DNA from: DASUNQ01 sp036277075
GTDB taxonomy: Bacteria; Acidobacteriota; Thermoanaerobaculia; Multivoradales; UBA5704
DNA: 12,861 bases
NCBI GenBank assembly: GCA_036277075.1
Contig: DASUNQ010000244.1
Span: 1 to 12,861, forward strand
Direction: 5' to 3'
The notes under the pieces were generated by a model. The model had not been told where the DNA came from, made no database searches, and saw only the letters and a program-made list of their open reading frames with translations. Position 1 is the first letter of the stretch; every line of letters starts with the position of its first letter. This document shows, one piece after another, positions 1 through 6,335 of the stretch. A program made the translations under genes and the position numbers.

Positions 1-4
1 ATAC

Positions 5-24
5 GGCGCGAAAGCTTTCGCGCC
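5..24. repeat. perfect 20-bp palindrome upstream of metG
   Basis: The half-site GGCGCGAAAG is followed directly by its exact reverse complement, with AAGCTT at the centre. As RNA or cruciform it would form an 8-bp stem with an AGCT loop. No T-run follows, so it is not a textbook intrinsic terminator. It lies about 75 bp before the likely metG -10 element. It could be an operator for a dimeric regulator, or the end of an upstream transcription unit outside the window. The function is not determined from sequence. Confidence 0.6.
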
Positions 25-99
25 TAGCCGGGCGCCCTTGCCGGACGGTTGCCGCAGTGCGCATGCGGGGCGCGACGAGGCGTCGTGTTTGCACCCTGG

Positions 100-105
100 T
101 ACAAT
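100..105 (+). promoter_or_regulatory. candidate -10 element for metG (TACAAT)
   Basis: TACAAT stands out in GC-rich surroundings and ends 14 nt before the chosen metG start codon. If used, the transcript would begin about 8 nt before ATG, giving a nearly leaderless mRNA. That agrees with the absence of a Shine-Dalgarno in front of metG. No convincing -35 hexamer is visible 16-18 bp upstream. Confidence 0.4.
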
Positions 106-119
106 CCGCCGTCCGCCCC

Positions 120-2033
120 ATGCCGCCCTTCTACGTCACGACCCCGATCTACTACGTCAACGACCTGCCCCACGTCGGGCACATCTACACGACCGTCGTG
201 GCCGACACGCTCGCCCGCTACCGGCGGCTGGCGGGGGACGAGGTCTTCTTCTTGACCGGCACCGACGAGCACGGCCAGAAGATCGAGCGCGCGGCGCGCG
301 AGAAGGGGATCACGCCGCAGCAGCAGGCCGACTGGGTGGCCGAGCACGTGCAGCGGAGCTGGCGCGGCTACGGCTTCTCGCACGACGACTTCATCCGCAC
401 GACCGAGCCCCGGCACCGCCGCGGCGTCGAGGAGATGGTCCGCCGGCTCGACGCCGCGGGCGACCTCTACACCGCGAAGCACGAGGGCTGGTACTGCGTG
501 GCGTGCGAGACCTTCTACACCGAGAAGGAGCTGCTCCCCGGCAACCGCTGCCCGGTACACGAGACGCCGGTCGAGTGGAAGTCGGAGGAGAACGTCTTCT
601 TCCGGCTTTCGCGCTACCAGCAGCCGCTCCTCGACTGGTACGACGCGCACCCCGAGGCGGTCCTCCCGGCGGCGCGGCGCAACGAGGTGCGCGCCTTCGT
701 CGAGTCCGGGCTGCGCGACCTGTCGGTCTCGCGCACGGGTCTCGAGTGGGGGATCCCCTTCCCCGGCCGGCCGGGGCACACCGTCTACGTCTGGCTCGAC
801 GCGCTCTCCAACTACGTCACCGCCCTGGGCTTCGGGCGCGACGGCGCCGAGGCCGAGCGCTACCGCCGCTTCTGGGAGGGGGCCGGCACCCGCCTCCACC
901 TCGTCGGCAAGGACATCCTGCGCTTCCACGCCGTCTACTGGCCGGCCTTCCTGCTCTCGGCCGGGCTGCCGCTGCCGACGACGATCTGGGCGCACGGCTG
1001 GTGGCAGCTCCACGGGCGCAAGGTCTCGAAGTCCGCGGGCACGGTCGTGCGCCCGAACGAGCTGGTGGCGCGCTTCGGGGTCGATCCGCTGCGCTACTTC
1101 CTGCTGCGCGAGATGGTCTTCGGCCAGGACGCGAGCTACTCCGACGAGGCGTTCGTGGACCGCTACAACAGCGACCTGGCGAACGACCTGGGCAACACCG
1201 TGAGCCGGGTGGTGACGCTGGCGCGCCGCGCCTTCGACGGCAAGACGCCGCCGACGCCCTGCGACGACAACCCGCTGATCGCGGCCGCCGCCCGCGCCGC
1301 GGCCGACTACCGCACGGCGATGGAGGAGCTGGCCTTCCAGCGCGCGCTCGAAGCCCTCTGGCGCCTCCTCGCCGAGGCCAACCAGTACATCGTCGAGCGC
1401 GAGCCCTGGAAGCTGGTCAAGAGCGAGCCGGGGAGCGAGCGCCTGTCGCGCGTCCTCTGGAACGGCCTCGAGGCGACGCGCATCGTGGCGACCGGCCTCC
1501 TGCCGTTCATGCCCGAGACCGCGCCGCGGGTGCTGGCGGCGGTCGGCACGGCGGCGCCGCCGGCGCGCCTCGACGCCCTGGCGTGGGGCCGCACGCCCAC
1601 CGGCGCGCCGCTGCCGGAGCCGCAGCCGATCTTCCCGCGCATCGACAAGGCGGCGTACTTCGCCGAGGGCGCGGCGCCCGAAGCCACCGACAAACCCCGC
1701 GAGGAGCGGCGCATGATCTCGATCGACCAGTTCTCCGACGTCGAGCTGAAGGTGGGGACCGTCACCGCCGCGGAACGGGTGCCGAAGTCGGACAAGCTGA
1801 TCAAGCTGGCCGTCGACCTGGGCGAGGCGCCGCGCACCGTCGTCGCCGGCATCGGCAAGCAGTACGCGCCCGAGGAGCTGGTCGGCAAGCAGGTCGTGAT
1901 CGTCGCCAACCTCCAGCCGGCGAAGCTCATGGGGGTCGAGTCGCAGGGGATGGTCCTCGCCGCCTCCGACGGCGGCACGCCGGTCCTGCTCCACCCGGCG
2001 GCGCCGGTGCCGAATGGAACCCGCGTCAAGTAG
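120..2033 (+). CDS. metG: methionyl-tRNA synthetase with C-terminal tRNA-binding domain
   Basis: Charges tRNA-Met (initiator and elongator) with methionine in the cytoplasm. The 637-residue product has the class I signatures. A HIGH-type motif H18-V-G-H21 follows the typical N-terminus FYVTTPIYYVNDLPHVGH, and a KMSKS-type motif K301-V-S-K-S305 is present. A single zinc-knuckle insertion has C126-x2-C129 and C144-x2-H147, with the last ligand His rather than Cys. The helical anticodon-binding region is roughly residues 365-500. A Trbp111/EMAP-like tRNA-binding OB domain begins near residue 532 (MISIDQF, then VELKVGTV). Length and plan match the Bacillus/Thermus-style short-insert MetRS with fused dimerising OB domain. 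ATG at 120 is chosen because the conserved family start follows at once; an upstream GTG at 57 would add 21 unrelated residues. No Shine-Dalgarno is seen. tatD follows closely on the same strand. Confidence 0.96.
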   Translation: MPPFYVTTPIYYVNDLPHVGHIYTTVVADTLARYRRLAGDEVFFLTGTDEHGQKIERAAREKGITPQQQADWVAEHVQRSWRGYGFSHDDFIRTTEPRHRRGVEEMVRRLDAAGDLYTAKHEGWYCVACETFYTEKELLPGNRCPVHETPVEWKSEENVFFRLSRYQQPLLDWYDAHPEAVLPAARRNEVRAFVESGLRDLSVSRTGLEWGIPFPGRPGHTVYVWLDALSNYVTALGFGRDGAEAERYRRFWEGAGTRLHLVGKDILRFHAVYWPAFLLSAGLPLPTTIWAHGWWQLHGRKVSKSAGTVVRPNELVARFGVDPLRYFLLREMVFGQDASYSDEAFVDRYNSDLANDLGNTVSRVVTLARRAFDGKTPPTPCDDNPLIAAAARAAADYRTAMEELAFQRALEALWRLLAEANQYIVEREPWKLVKSEPGSERLSRVLWNGLEATRIVATGLLPFMPETAPRVLAAVGTAAPPARLDALAWGRTPTGAPLPEPQPIFPRIDKAAYFAEGAAPEATDKPREERRMISIDQFSDVELKVGTVTAAERVPKSDKLIKLAVDLGEAPRTVVAGIGKQYAPEELVGKQVVIVANLQPAKLMGVESQGMVLAASDGGTPVLLHPAAPVPNGTRVK

Positions 2034-2052
2034 AGCTGTCATCAAAGCAGCG

Positions 2053-2826
2053 GTGCTCGTCGACTCTCACTGCCACCTGCAATCGCTCCCGCCCAACGAG
2101 CGCGAGGCCGCCCTCGACGCGGCGCGGGAGCGCGGCGTCGGGGGTTTCCTGATGCCGGCGACGCACCTCGACGAGGCCGAGGACCTCCTCGCCTTCTGCC
2201 ACCGCCACCCGGACGTCTGGTGTGCGCTCGGAGTCCATCCGCACGAGGCGGCCTCGTGGCGCGACGGCGACGAGCGGCGGCTGGCGGAGCTGCTGGCGGA
2301 CCCCCGCGCGGTGGCGGTGGGGGAGTGCGGGCTCGACTTCCACTATGACTACGCGCCGCGGGAGGTCCAGGAGCGGGTGGTGCGCGAGCAGTGGGAGCTG
2401 GCGCTCGGGCTCGGGCTGCCGGTCGTCGTCCACAACCGGGAGAGCGACGCCGCGATGCTGGAGCTGGTGGGCGAGCCGGCCTTCGCCGGGCTCGCCGGCG
2501 ACTTCCACTCCTTCGCCGGCGGCCGCGCGATGGCCGAAGAGCTGGTGGTGCGCGGCTTCTACCTGGGGTTCTCCGGGATGATCACCTTCCCCAAAGCGGC
2601 GAACGTGCGCGAGCTGATCCCGCTCGTCCCGGCCGACCGCGTCCTCGTCGAGACCGACACGCCCTACCTCGCGCCGGTGCCCTACCGCGGCAAGCCGAAC
2701 CGCCCGGCCTACGTCGTCGAGGTGGCCGAGCGGCTGGCGCGCGAGACCGGCGAGACGCCGGCGGCGGTGGCCGAGCGCACCACCGCGAGCTTCTTCCGCC
2801 TCTTCGTCAAGGCCGCGGCGCGCTGA
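2053..2826 (+). CDS. tatD: TatD-family metal-dependent hydrolase (DNase-like)
   Basis: A TIM-barrel metallohydrolase of the TatD family; characterised members are metal-dependent 3'-5' exonucleases active on DNA or RNA, sometimes tied to repair. All expected metal ligands are visible (257-residue numbering): H6-x-H8 in DSHCHL, E91 in GECGLDF, H127 in VVVHNRES, H152 in DFHSF, and D202 in ETDTPYLAP. Length is normal for the family. GTG at 2053 is preferred because the product then starts two residues before DSHCH, as relatives usually do. An in-frame ATG at 2014, overlapping the metG end by 20 bp, would add 13 residues. Neither start has a good ribosome-binding site, so translation may be coupled to metG. 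A metG-tatD neighbourhood is common in bacteria. The 3' end overlaps the convergent small gene by 20 bp. Confidence 0.93.
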   Translation: MLVDSHCHLQSLPPNEREAALDAARERGVGGFLMPATHLDEAEDLLAFCHRHPDVWCALGVHPHEAASWRDGDERRLAELLADPRAVAVGECGLDFHYDYAPREVQERVVREQWELALGLGLPVVVHNRESDAAMLELVGEPAFAGLAGDFHSFAGGRAMAEELVVRGFYLGFSGMITFPKAANVRELIPLVPADRVLVETDTPYLAPVPYRGKPNRPAYVVEVAERLARETGETPAAVAERTTASFFRLFVKAAAR

Positions 2827-3040
2827 CCGCGGCGAGCGTCACCGTCGCTTCGGCGGGCGCCGGCGCGGCGAGCACCACCAGGGTGGGCACGCCGCCGCGC
2901 ACCACGCGCACGATCCGCGCCTCGGGCCGCTGCTCGGCGCGCGGGGCGGCGGGCTGCGACGGAAGCTGTGAGGCGGCGGCGAGCAGGCCGGCGACGGCGA
3001 CGACCGGGGCGATGTGGAGACCGAAGAATGGGTTGTTCAT
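2807..3040 (-). CDS. small hypothetical membrane-anchored or exported protein
   Basis: I do not recognise this 77-residue product. The best reason to call it is a strong Shine-Dalgarno, GGAGAGGAGG, ending 5 nt before the ATG on the minus strand. The N-terminus (MNNPFFGLHIAPVVAVAGLL) is hydrophobic over residues about 10-23 and reads as a signal peptide or single membrane anchor. Next comes a Pro/Ala/Gln/Arg-rich stretch, then a second, more hydrophobic stretch around residues 49-72 rich in Val, Ala and Pro. There are no cysteines and no catalytic-looking motifs. It lies 93 bp downstream of ada in the same direction, and its last 20 bp overlap the convergent tatD end. Other frames here are also open, but none has a comparable start signal. 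Confidence 0.55.
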   Translation of the reverse strand: MNNPFFGLHIAPVVAVAGLLAAASQLPSQPAAPRAEQRPEARIVRVVRGGVPTLVVLAAPAPAEATVTLAAVSAPRP

Positions 3041-3045
3041 GACGT

Positions 3046-3055
3046 CCTCCTCTCC
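3046..3055 (-). promoter_or_regulatory. strong ribosome-binding site of the small gene
   Basis: On the minus strand this reads GGAGAGGAGG, with the core GGAGG 5 nt before ATG at 3040. It is among the best Shine-Dalgarno sequences in the window, and it decides both the reading frame and the start of the 77-residue gene. Confidence 0.6.
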
Positions 3056-3069
3056 TTCGAGCTGTCGCC

Positions 3070-3075
3070 ACTGTA
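3070..3075 (-). promoter_or_regulatory. candidate -10 element for the small gene (TACAGT)
   Basis: The minus strand reads TACAGT, resembling the TACAAT before metG. It ends 29 nt before the ATG at 3040, leaving room for a leader carrying the Shine-Dalgarno. No clear -35 is visible. If real, the small gene is transcribed separately from ada. Confidence 0.25.
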
Positions 3076-3133
3076 CGGCCGCGCCCGCGGCGGGCTCATC
3101 GGCGGAGGGCGGAACCCGGTGTCGGTGTTCGTC

Positions 3134-4192
3134 CTACGGCGCCGCCCCCTCCCGCGCCAGGAGCCGCCGCTTCCGCTCCTCCCCCCAGCGGTAGCCGCCG
3201 AGGCCGCCGTCGCCGCGCACCACGCGATGGCAGGGCACGACGAGCGCCACCGGGTTGGCGGCGCAGGCCCGGCCGACCGCGCGCGCGGCGCCGGGGCGGC
3301 CGAGCGCCGCCGCGACCTCGCCGTAGGTGCGCGTGGCGCCGGGCGGGATCTCCTGGAGGGCCGCCCACACCCGCTGCTCGAAGGCGGTGGCGCGGACGTC
3401 GAGCGGCAGGGCGGGGGAGGGGCCGCCGCCGTCGAGGCTCGCCAGGACCGCGGCGACCGTCGCGCCGAGCCCTTCGCTGTCGGCGGCCACTTCGGCTTGC
3501 GGGAACTCGCCGCGCAGGCCGGCCTCGAGGGCGTCGTCGTCGTCGCCGAGCATCACCGCGCAGAGGCCGCGCTCGGTGGCGGCGACGAGGAGGCGCCCGA
3601 CCGGCGAGTCGGCGCAGGCGAAGCGTATGCGCACCCCGGGGCCGCCGCGGCGATAGGTCGCCGGGGTCATGCCGAGGCGCGCGTCGGAGCGCTCGTAGAG
3701 GCGGCTGCTCGAGCCGTAGCCGGCGTCGTAGAGGGCGGTCGTCACGTCGTCTCCTTTCTTGAGGCGGGTCTTGAGGCGCGCGAGGCGCCGCGCGTCGGCG
3801 AACTGCTTCGGGGTGACGCCGGTCGCCCGGCGGAAGGTGCGCTGGAGGTGCGCCGGCGAGAGCCCCACGGCGCGCGCCAGGGCGGCCAGGGTGACCGGCT
3901 CGTCGGGATGGGCCTCGATCCAGGCGCAGGCGCGGGCCACCGCGGCGGCGGCGGCCGGAGCCCCGTCGCGCGGCCGGCAGCGGCGGCAGGCGCGGTAGCC
4001 GGCGGCCTCGGCGGTCTCCGGCGAGGGGAAGAAGGCGACCTGCGGCCGCCGCGGCCGGCGCGACGGGCAGGAGGGGCGGCAGTAGATGCCGGTCGAGGCG
4101 ACGGCGTAGACGAAGCTCCCGTCCCGCCCCGCGTCGCGGGCGAGCACCGCCGCCCAGGCCTGGTCGTGGTCGATCATCCGGGCTTCGATCAT
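3134..4192 (-). CDS. ada: Ada: methylphosphotriester/O6-methylguanine-DNA methyltransferase and AraC-type regulator
   Basis: A bifunctional suicide repair protein and activator of the adaptive response to alkylation. It takes methyl groups from DNA phosphotriesters and from O6-methylguanine. From ATG 4192 the product is 352 residues (E. coli Ada is 354). The zinc cluster cysteines fall at C38, C42, C69 and C72, and the PCHRV active-site cysteine at C321, all identical to E. coli numbering. Order: N-terminal zinc domain (about 1-80, with SFVYAVASTGIYCRPSC), AraC-type double helix-turn-helix (about 85-172, with VTLAALARAVGLSPAHLQRTF), then the methyltransferase domain (about 176-352). This numbering match is why the start at 4192 is chosen. 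ATG 4228 would add 12 residues and has a weak AGGA upstream; ATG 4177 would remove five. It is divergent from the aminotransferase gene with a 115-bp gap. No obvious Ada box was found, so autoregulation is inferred only from the family. Confidence 0.95.
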   Translation of the reverse strand: MIEARMIDHDQAWAAVLARDAGRDGSFVYAVASTGIYCRPSCPSRRPRRPQVAFFPSPETAEAAGYRACRRCRPRDGAPAAAAAVARACAWIEAHPDEPVTLAALARAVGLSPAHLQRTFRRATGVTPKQFADARRLARLKTRLKKGDDVTTALYDAGYGSSSRLYERSDARLGMTPATYRRGGPGVRIRFACADSPVGRLLVAATERGLCAVMLGDDDDALEAGLRGEFPQAEVAADSEGLGATVAAVLASLDGGGPSPALPLDVRATAFEQRVWAALQEIPPGATRTYGEVAAALGRPGAARAVGRACAANPVALVVPCHRVVRGDGGLGGYRWGEERKRRLLAREGAAP

Positions 4193-4278
4193 GGGCGCAG
4201 GGTACGCCGGCCGCAAGGGCGCCGCCATCCGAATCCTGCGCTGGAAGTCCGCCTTCCGCGGCGCCTGGGCTCCTGGGC

Positions 4279-4284
4279 TAGGAT
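4279..4284 (+). promoter_or_regulatory. candidate -10 element for the aminotransferase gene (TAGGAT)
   Basis: TAGGAT sits in the context GGGCTAGGATCG and ends 23 nt before the ATG. It closely resembles GGGGCTAGAATG before the dipeptidase gene, so the two may share a promoter type. No -35 match is visible. Confidence 0.35.
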
Positions 4285-4297
4285 CGTCCGGTTTCCC

Positions 4298-4302
4298 GGA
4301 GG
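4298..4302 (+). promoter_or_regulatory. ribosome-binding site (GGAGG) of the aminotransferase gene
   Basis: GGAGG lies 5 nt before ATG 4308. It selects this start over the many upstream in-frame codons, which would add unrelated residues read from the ada promoter region. Confidence 0.7.
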
Positions 4303-4307
4303 TGTCG

Positions 4308-5615
4308 ATGAGCGCGCTCAACCGCCGCGAGCTGTTCGCCGCACTCGCCCGGCCGGCCGTCGCCGGCGTGGCGATGGCGGCGCTCGACCCCGCCGGGGCG
4401 CGGCGGGCGCTGGCGGCGCCTGCCGCGCGGCGCGGCGCGCCGGGGGAGCTGGCGGCCGACGAGAGCTTCTGGTGCGAGGTGCAGCAGGCCTTCCGCGTCG
4501 ACCGCAGCCTCGTCAACCTCAACAACGGCGGCGTCTCGCCGTCGCCGGGCGTCGTGCTCGACGCGCAGCGGCGCCACGTCGACTACTCGAACGAGGCCCC
4601 GGCCTACACCATGTGGCAGGTGCTCGAGCCGCAGCGCGAGACGGTGCGCCAGCGGCTCGCCGGCGCCTTCGGCTGCGACCCCGAGGAGGTGGCGCTGACG
4701 CGCAACGCCTCCGAGGGGCTGGAGACCTGCCAGATGGGCTTCGACCTCGAGGCCGGCGATGAGGTCCTGACCACGACCCAGGACTACCCGCGCATGCTCA
4801 CCACCTGGCGGCAGCTCGAGCGCCGCCGCGGCATCGTGCTGCGCCAGTTCGCGATCCCGGTGCCCGCCGAGGACCCCGACGAGGTGGCGGCCCTCTTCGA
4901 GCGGCAGGTGACGGCGAAGACGCGGCTGATCTTGATGTGCCACATGATCAACCTCACCGGCCAGATCCTGCCCGTGCGCAAGGTCGTCGCGATGGCGCGG
5001 CGGCGCGGCCTGCCGGTCATCGTCGACGGCGCCCACGCCTTCGCCCACTTCCCCTTCCGCCACGCCGACCTCGACTGCGACTACTACGCGACGAGCCTCC
5101 ACAAGTGGCTCTTCGCGCCGCACGGCACCGGCATGCTGTTCGTGCGGCGCGAGCAGATCGGCGGGCTCTGGCCGCTCATGGCGGCGCCCGCCGAGCTCGA
5201 CGGCGACGTGCGCAAGTTCGAGGAGATCGGCACCCATCCGGCGGCGCCTTACCTGGCGATCGCCGAGGCGCTCACGTTCCACGAGGGGATCGGCCCCGAG
5301 CGCAAGGCGGCGCGGCTGGTCTACCTGCGCGACCGCTGGGCGAAGCGGCTGGCCGCGCACCCGAAGGCGCGGCTCCACACCAGCTTGAAGCCCGGCCTCG
5401 CCTGCGGGCTGGCGACGGTGGAGATCGAGGGCGTCGAGCCGCAGGAGCTGGCCGACCATCTATGGAAGAAGCACCGCATCCTGGTGACCCCGATCGTCCA
5501 CCCGGAGTTCCGCGGCGTGCGCGTGACCCCGAGCGTCTACACGACGCTCGAAGAAGTCGACCGCTTCGCCGCGGCGATGGAGGCGGTGCTCGATGGAGGG
5601 CTCCCGAAGGCGTGA
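4308..5615 (+). CDS. exported class V aminotransferase-fold PLP-dependent enzyme
   Basis: A 435-residue fold-type I PLP enzyme of the class V aminotransferase superfamily, which includes isopenicillin-N epimerase-like proteins, cysteine desulfurases and cysteine lyases. Visible motifs: LVNLNNGGVS near the N-terminus, LTRNASEGLE in the phosphate-binding region, D240-G-A-H243 in VIVDGAHAFAHF, and the PLP lysine K266 in SLHKWLFAPHGTG. The tail (VHPEFRGVRVTPSVYTTLEEVDRF) is typical of the epimerase-like branch. The substrate cannot be told from sequence. The N-terminus MSALNRRELFAALARPAVAG followed by VAMAAL, with R6-R7 before a hydrophobic stretch and then Ala-rich ALAAPA, looks like a twin-arginine signal. 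Export of a folded, cofactor-loaded enzyme fits that route. The RidA-type frame begins inside its last 23 bp, suggesting coupled translation. ada is divergent upstream. Confidence 0.9.
   Translation: MSALNRRELFAALARPAVAGVAMAALDPAGARRALAAPAARRGAPGELAADESFWCEVQQAFRVDRSLVNLNNGGVSPSPGVVLDAQRRHVDYSNEAPAYTMWQVLEPQRETVRQRLAGAFGCDPEEVALTRNASEGLETCQMGFDLEAGDEVLTTTQDYPRMLTTWRQLERRRGIVLRQFAIPVPAEDPDEVAALFERQVTAKTRLILMCHMINLTGQILPVRKVVAMARRRGLPVIVDGAHAFAHFPFRHADLDCDYYATSLHKWLFAPHGTGMLFVRREQIGGLWPLMAAPAELDGDVRKFEEIGTHPAAPYLAIAEALTFHEGIGPERKAARLVYLRDRWAKRLAAHPKARLHTSLKPGLACGLATVEIEGVEPQELADHLWKKHRILVTPIVHPEFRGVRVTPSVYTTLEEVDRFAAAMEAVLDGGLPKA
5579..5583 (+). promoter_or_regulatory. ribosome-binding site (GGAGG) inside the aminotransferase end, for the RidA-type frame
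   Basis: GGAGG lies 9 nt before ATG 5593, within the last codons of the aminotransferase gene. It is the only reasonable Shine-Dalgarno for the RidA-type reading frame, and it places the 21-bp repeat array inside the translated region. Confidence 0.45.
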
Positions 5616-6315
5616 ACGGGCGGGTCGCTCGCTGGAACGAGTAGAGATGGGCGGAAAGCCAGTAGCTCCAGGCGCGCAGCGAGTAGATTCAGGACCGGAT
5701 CGAGTAGATCCAGGTCGCGACCCAGTGGCTACAGGCCGGGAGCGAGTAGATCCAGGACAGGATCGAGTAGATCCAGGACGGGACTCAGTAGTTCCAGGAC
5801 AGGACTCAGTAGATCGCGGCCGACAGCCAGTAGATCCGGGCGCGATCCGAGCGTCGCCGCTTCGCCGCCTGCTCCTCGCGGCCGCCAGCGTCATCCTCGC
5901 CGGCTGTACGGTCCAGCTCCACCGCACCTGGGGGCCGGTCTCGACCCCCGGGGCGCCGCCGGCGATCGGCCCCTACTCCCAGGCCTTCCGCGCCGGTGAC
6001 ACGCTCTACCTCGCGGGGCAGCTCGGGCTCGATCCGGCGACGCGGCAGCTCGTCGGCGGCGGCATCGAGGCCGAGACCGAGCGCGCGCTCGAAAACCTCC
6101 AGGCCGTCCTCGCGGCCGCCGGCTTCTCGCTGCGCGAGGTCGTCCAGGCCCAGGTCTTCCTCGCCGACCTCGCCGACTTCGAAGCGATGAACCGGGTCTA
6201 CGCCACCTACTTCCCCGAGGACCCGCCGGCGCGCGCGACAGTCCAGGTCGCCGCCCTGCCGCGCGGCGCCCGGGTGGAGATCGCCCTCGTGGCGGTCAGG
6301 AAGTGGTCCTCGTAG
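5593..6315 (+). CDS. RidA-family (YjgF/YER057c/UK114) enamine/imine deaminase with lipoprotein-type segment and repeat-encoded N-terminal extension
   Basis: The C-terminal part (about residues 114-240) is a clear RidA domain: IGPYSQAF, LYLAGQLGLDP, GGIEAETERALENLQAVL, and PARATVQVAALPRGARVEIALVAV, with the substrate-binding Arg of the PARAT motif. RidA proteins hydrolyse reactive enamines and imines such as 2-aminoacrylate left by PLP enzymes. Just before it, RRLLLAAASVILAGC (Cys at residue 105) reads as a lipoprotein signal with an LAGC lipobox, so the domain should face the cell exterior. The preceding frame is odd. From ATG 5593, which has GGAGG upstream, it runs through ten V-D-P-G-x-D-R-like heptads (residues 17-86) encoded by a 21-bp DNA array with codon choice unlike the rest. 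No standard start codon lies between the array and the signal; GTG 5725 and ATG 5647 are inside it, and a rare ATC at 5845 would give a textbook lipoprotein signal. The start is therefore uncertain; the RidA identity is firm. It converges on the ELW-repeat gene with a 20-bp gap. Confidence 0.82.
   Translation: MEGSRRRERAGRSLERVEMGGKPVAPGAQRVDSGPDRVDPGRDPVATGRERVDPGQDRVDPGRDSVVPGQDSVDRGRQPVDPGAIRASPLRRLLLAAASVILAGCTVQLHRTWGPVSTPGAPPAIGPYSQAFRAGDTLYLAGQLGLDPATRQLVGGGIEAETERALENLQAVLAAAGFSLREVVQAQVFLADLADFEAMNRVYATYFPEDPPARATVQVAALPRGARVEIALVAVRKWSS
5641..5850. repeat. array of ten contiguous 21-bp direct repeats
   Basis: Ten head-to-tail units of exactly 21 bp begin at 5641, 5662, 5683, 5704, 5725, 5746, 5767, 5788, 5809 and 5830. 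The consensus is GTAGATCCAGG followed by AC(A/G)GGA(T/C)C(G/C)A. Nine of ten begin GTAG (one GTGG) and all end in A. Units 6 and 7 are closest to consensus; units 1 and 9 are more diverged, and 5620-5640 may be a further decayed unit. Unit 6 contains GATCC-N6-GGATC, and the 6/7 junction contains GGATC-N5-GATCC. A 21-bp period equals about two turns of B-DNA. There are no spacers, so it is not CRISPR. The array overlaps the 5' part of the RidA-type frame. Confidence 0.9.
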
Positions 6316-6335
6316 ACCGCGCCGGAGCGTAGAGC

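Noticed and set aside
57..119. GTG at 57 as the metG start
   Set aside because: It adds 21 Arg-rich residues before the conserved family N-terminus and would overlap the likely -10 element.
24..2045. A long minus-strand open frame covering metG
   Set aside because: Arg/Ala-rich shadow with no recognisable domain; metG in the other strand is unmistakable.
4193..4307. Ada box in the ada/aminotransferase intergenic region
   Set aside because: No AATT-N-GCAA-like arrangement is visible; the region is nearly all G+C apart from the TAGGAT hexamer.
5641..5850. The repeat array as a CRISPR locus
   Set aside because: Units are contiguous with no unique spacers, the period is 21 bp, and no cas-like gene is nearby.
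5641..5850. The V-D-P-G-x-D-R heptads as a coiled coil
   Set aside because: Pro and Gly in nearly every heptad and no a/d hydrophobic pattern beyond one Val per unit rule out a coiled coil.
6316..6335. Intrinsic terminator between the RidA-type and ELW-repeat genes
   Set aside because: No stem-loop with a T-run can be drawn in the 20-bp gap.
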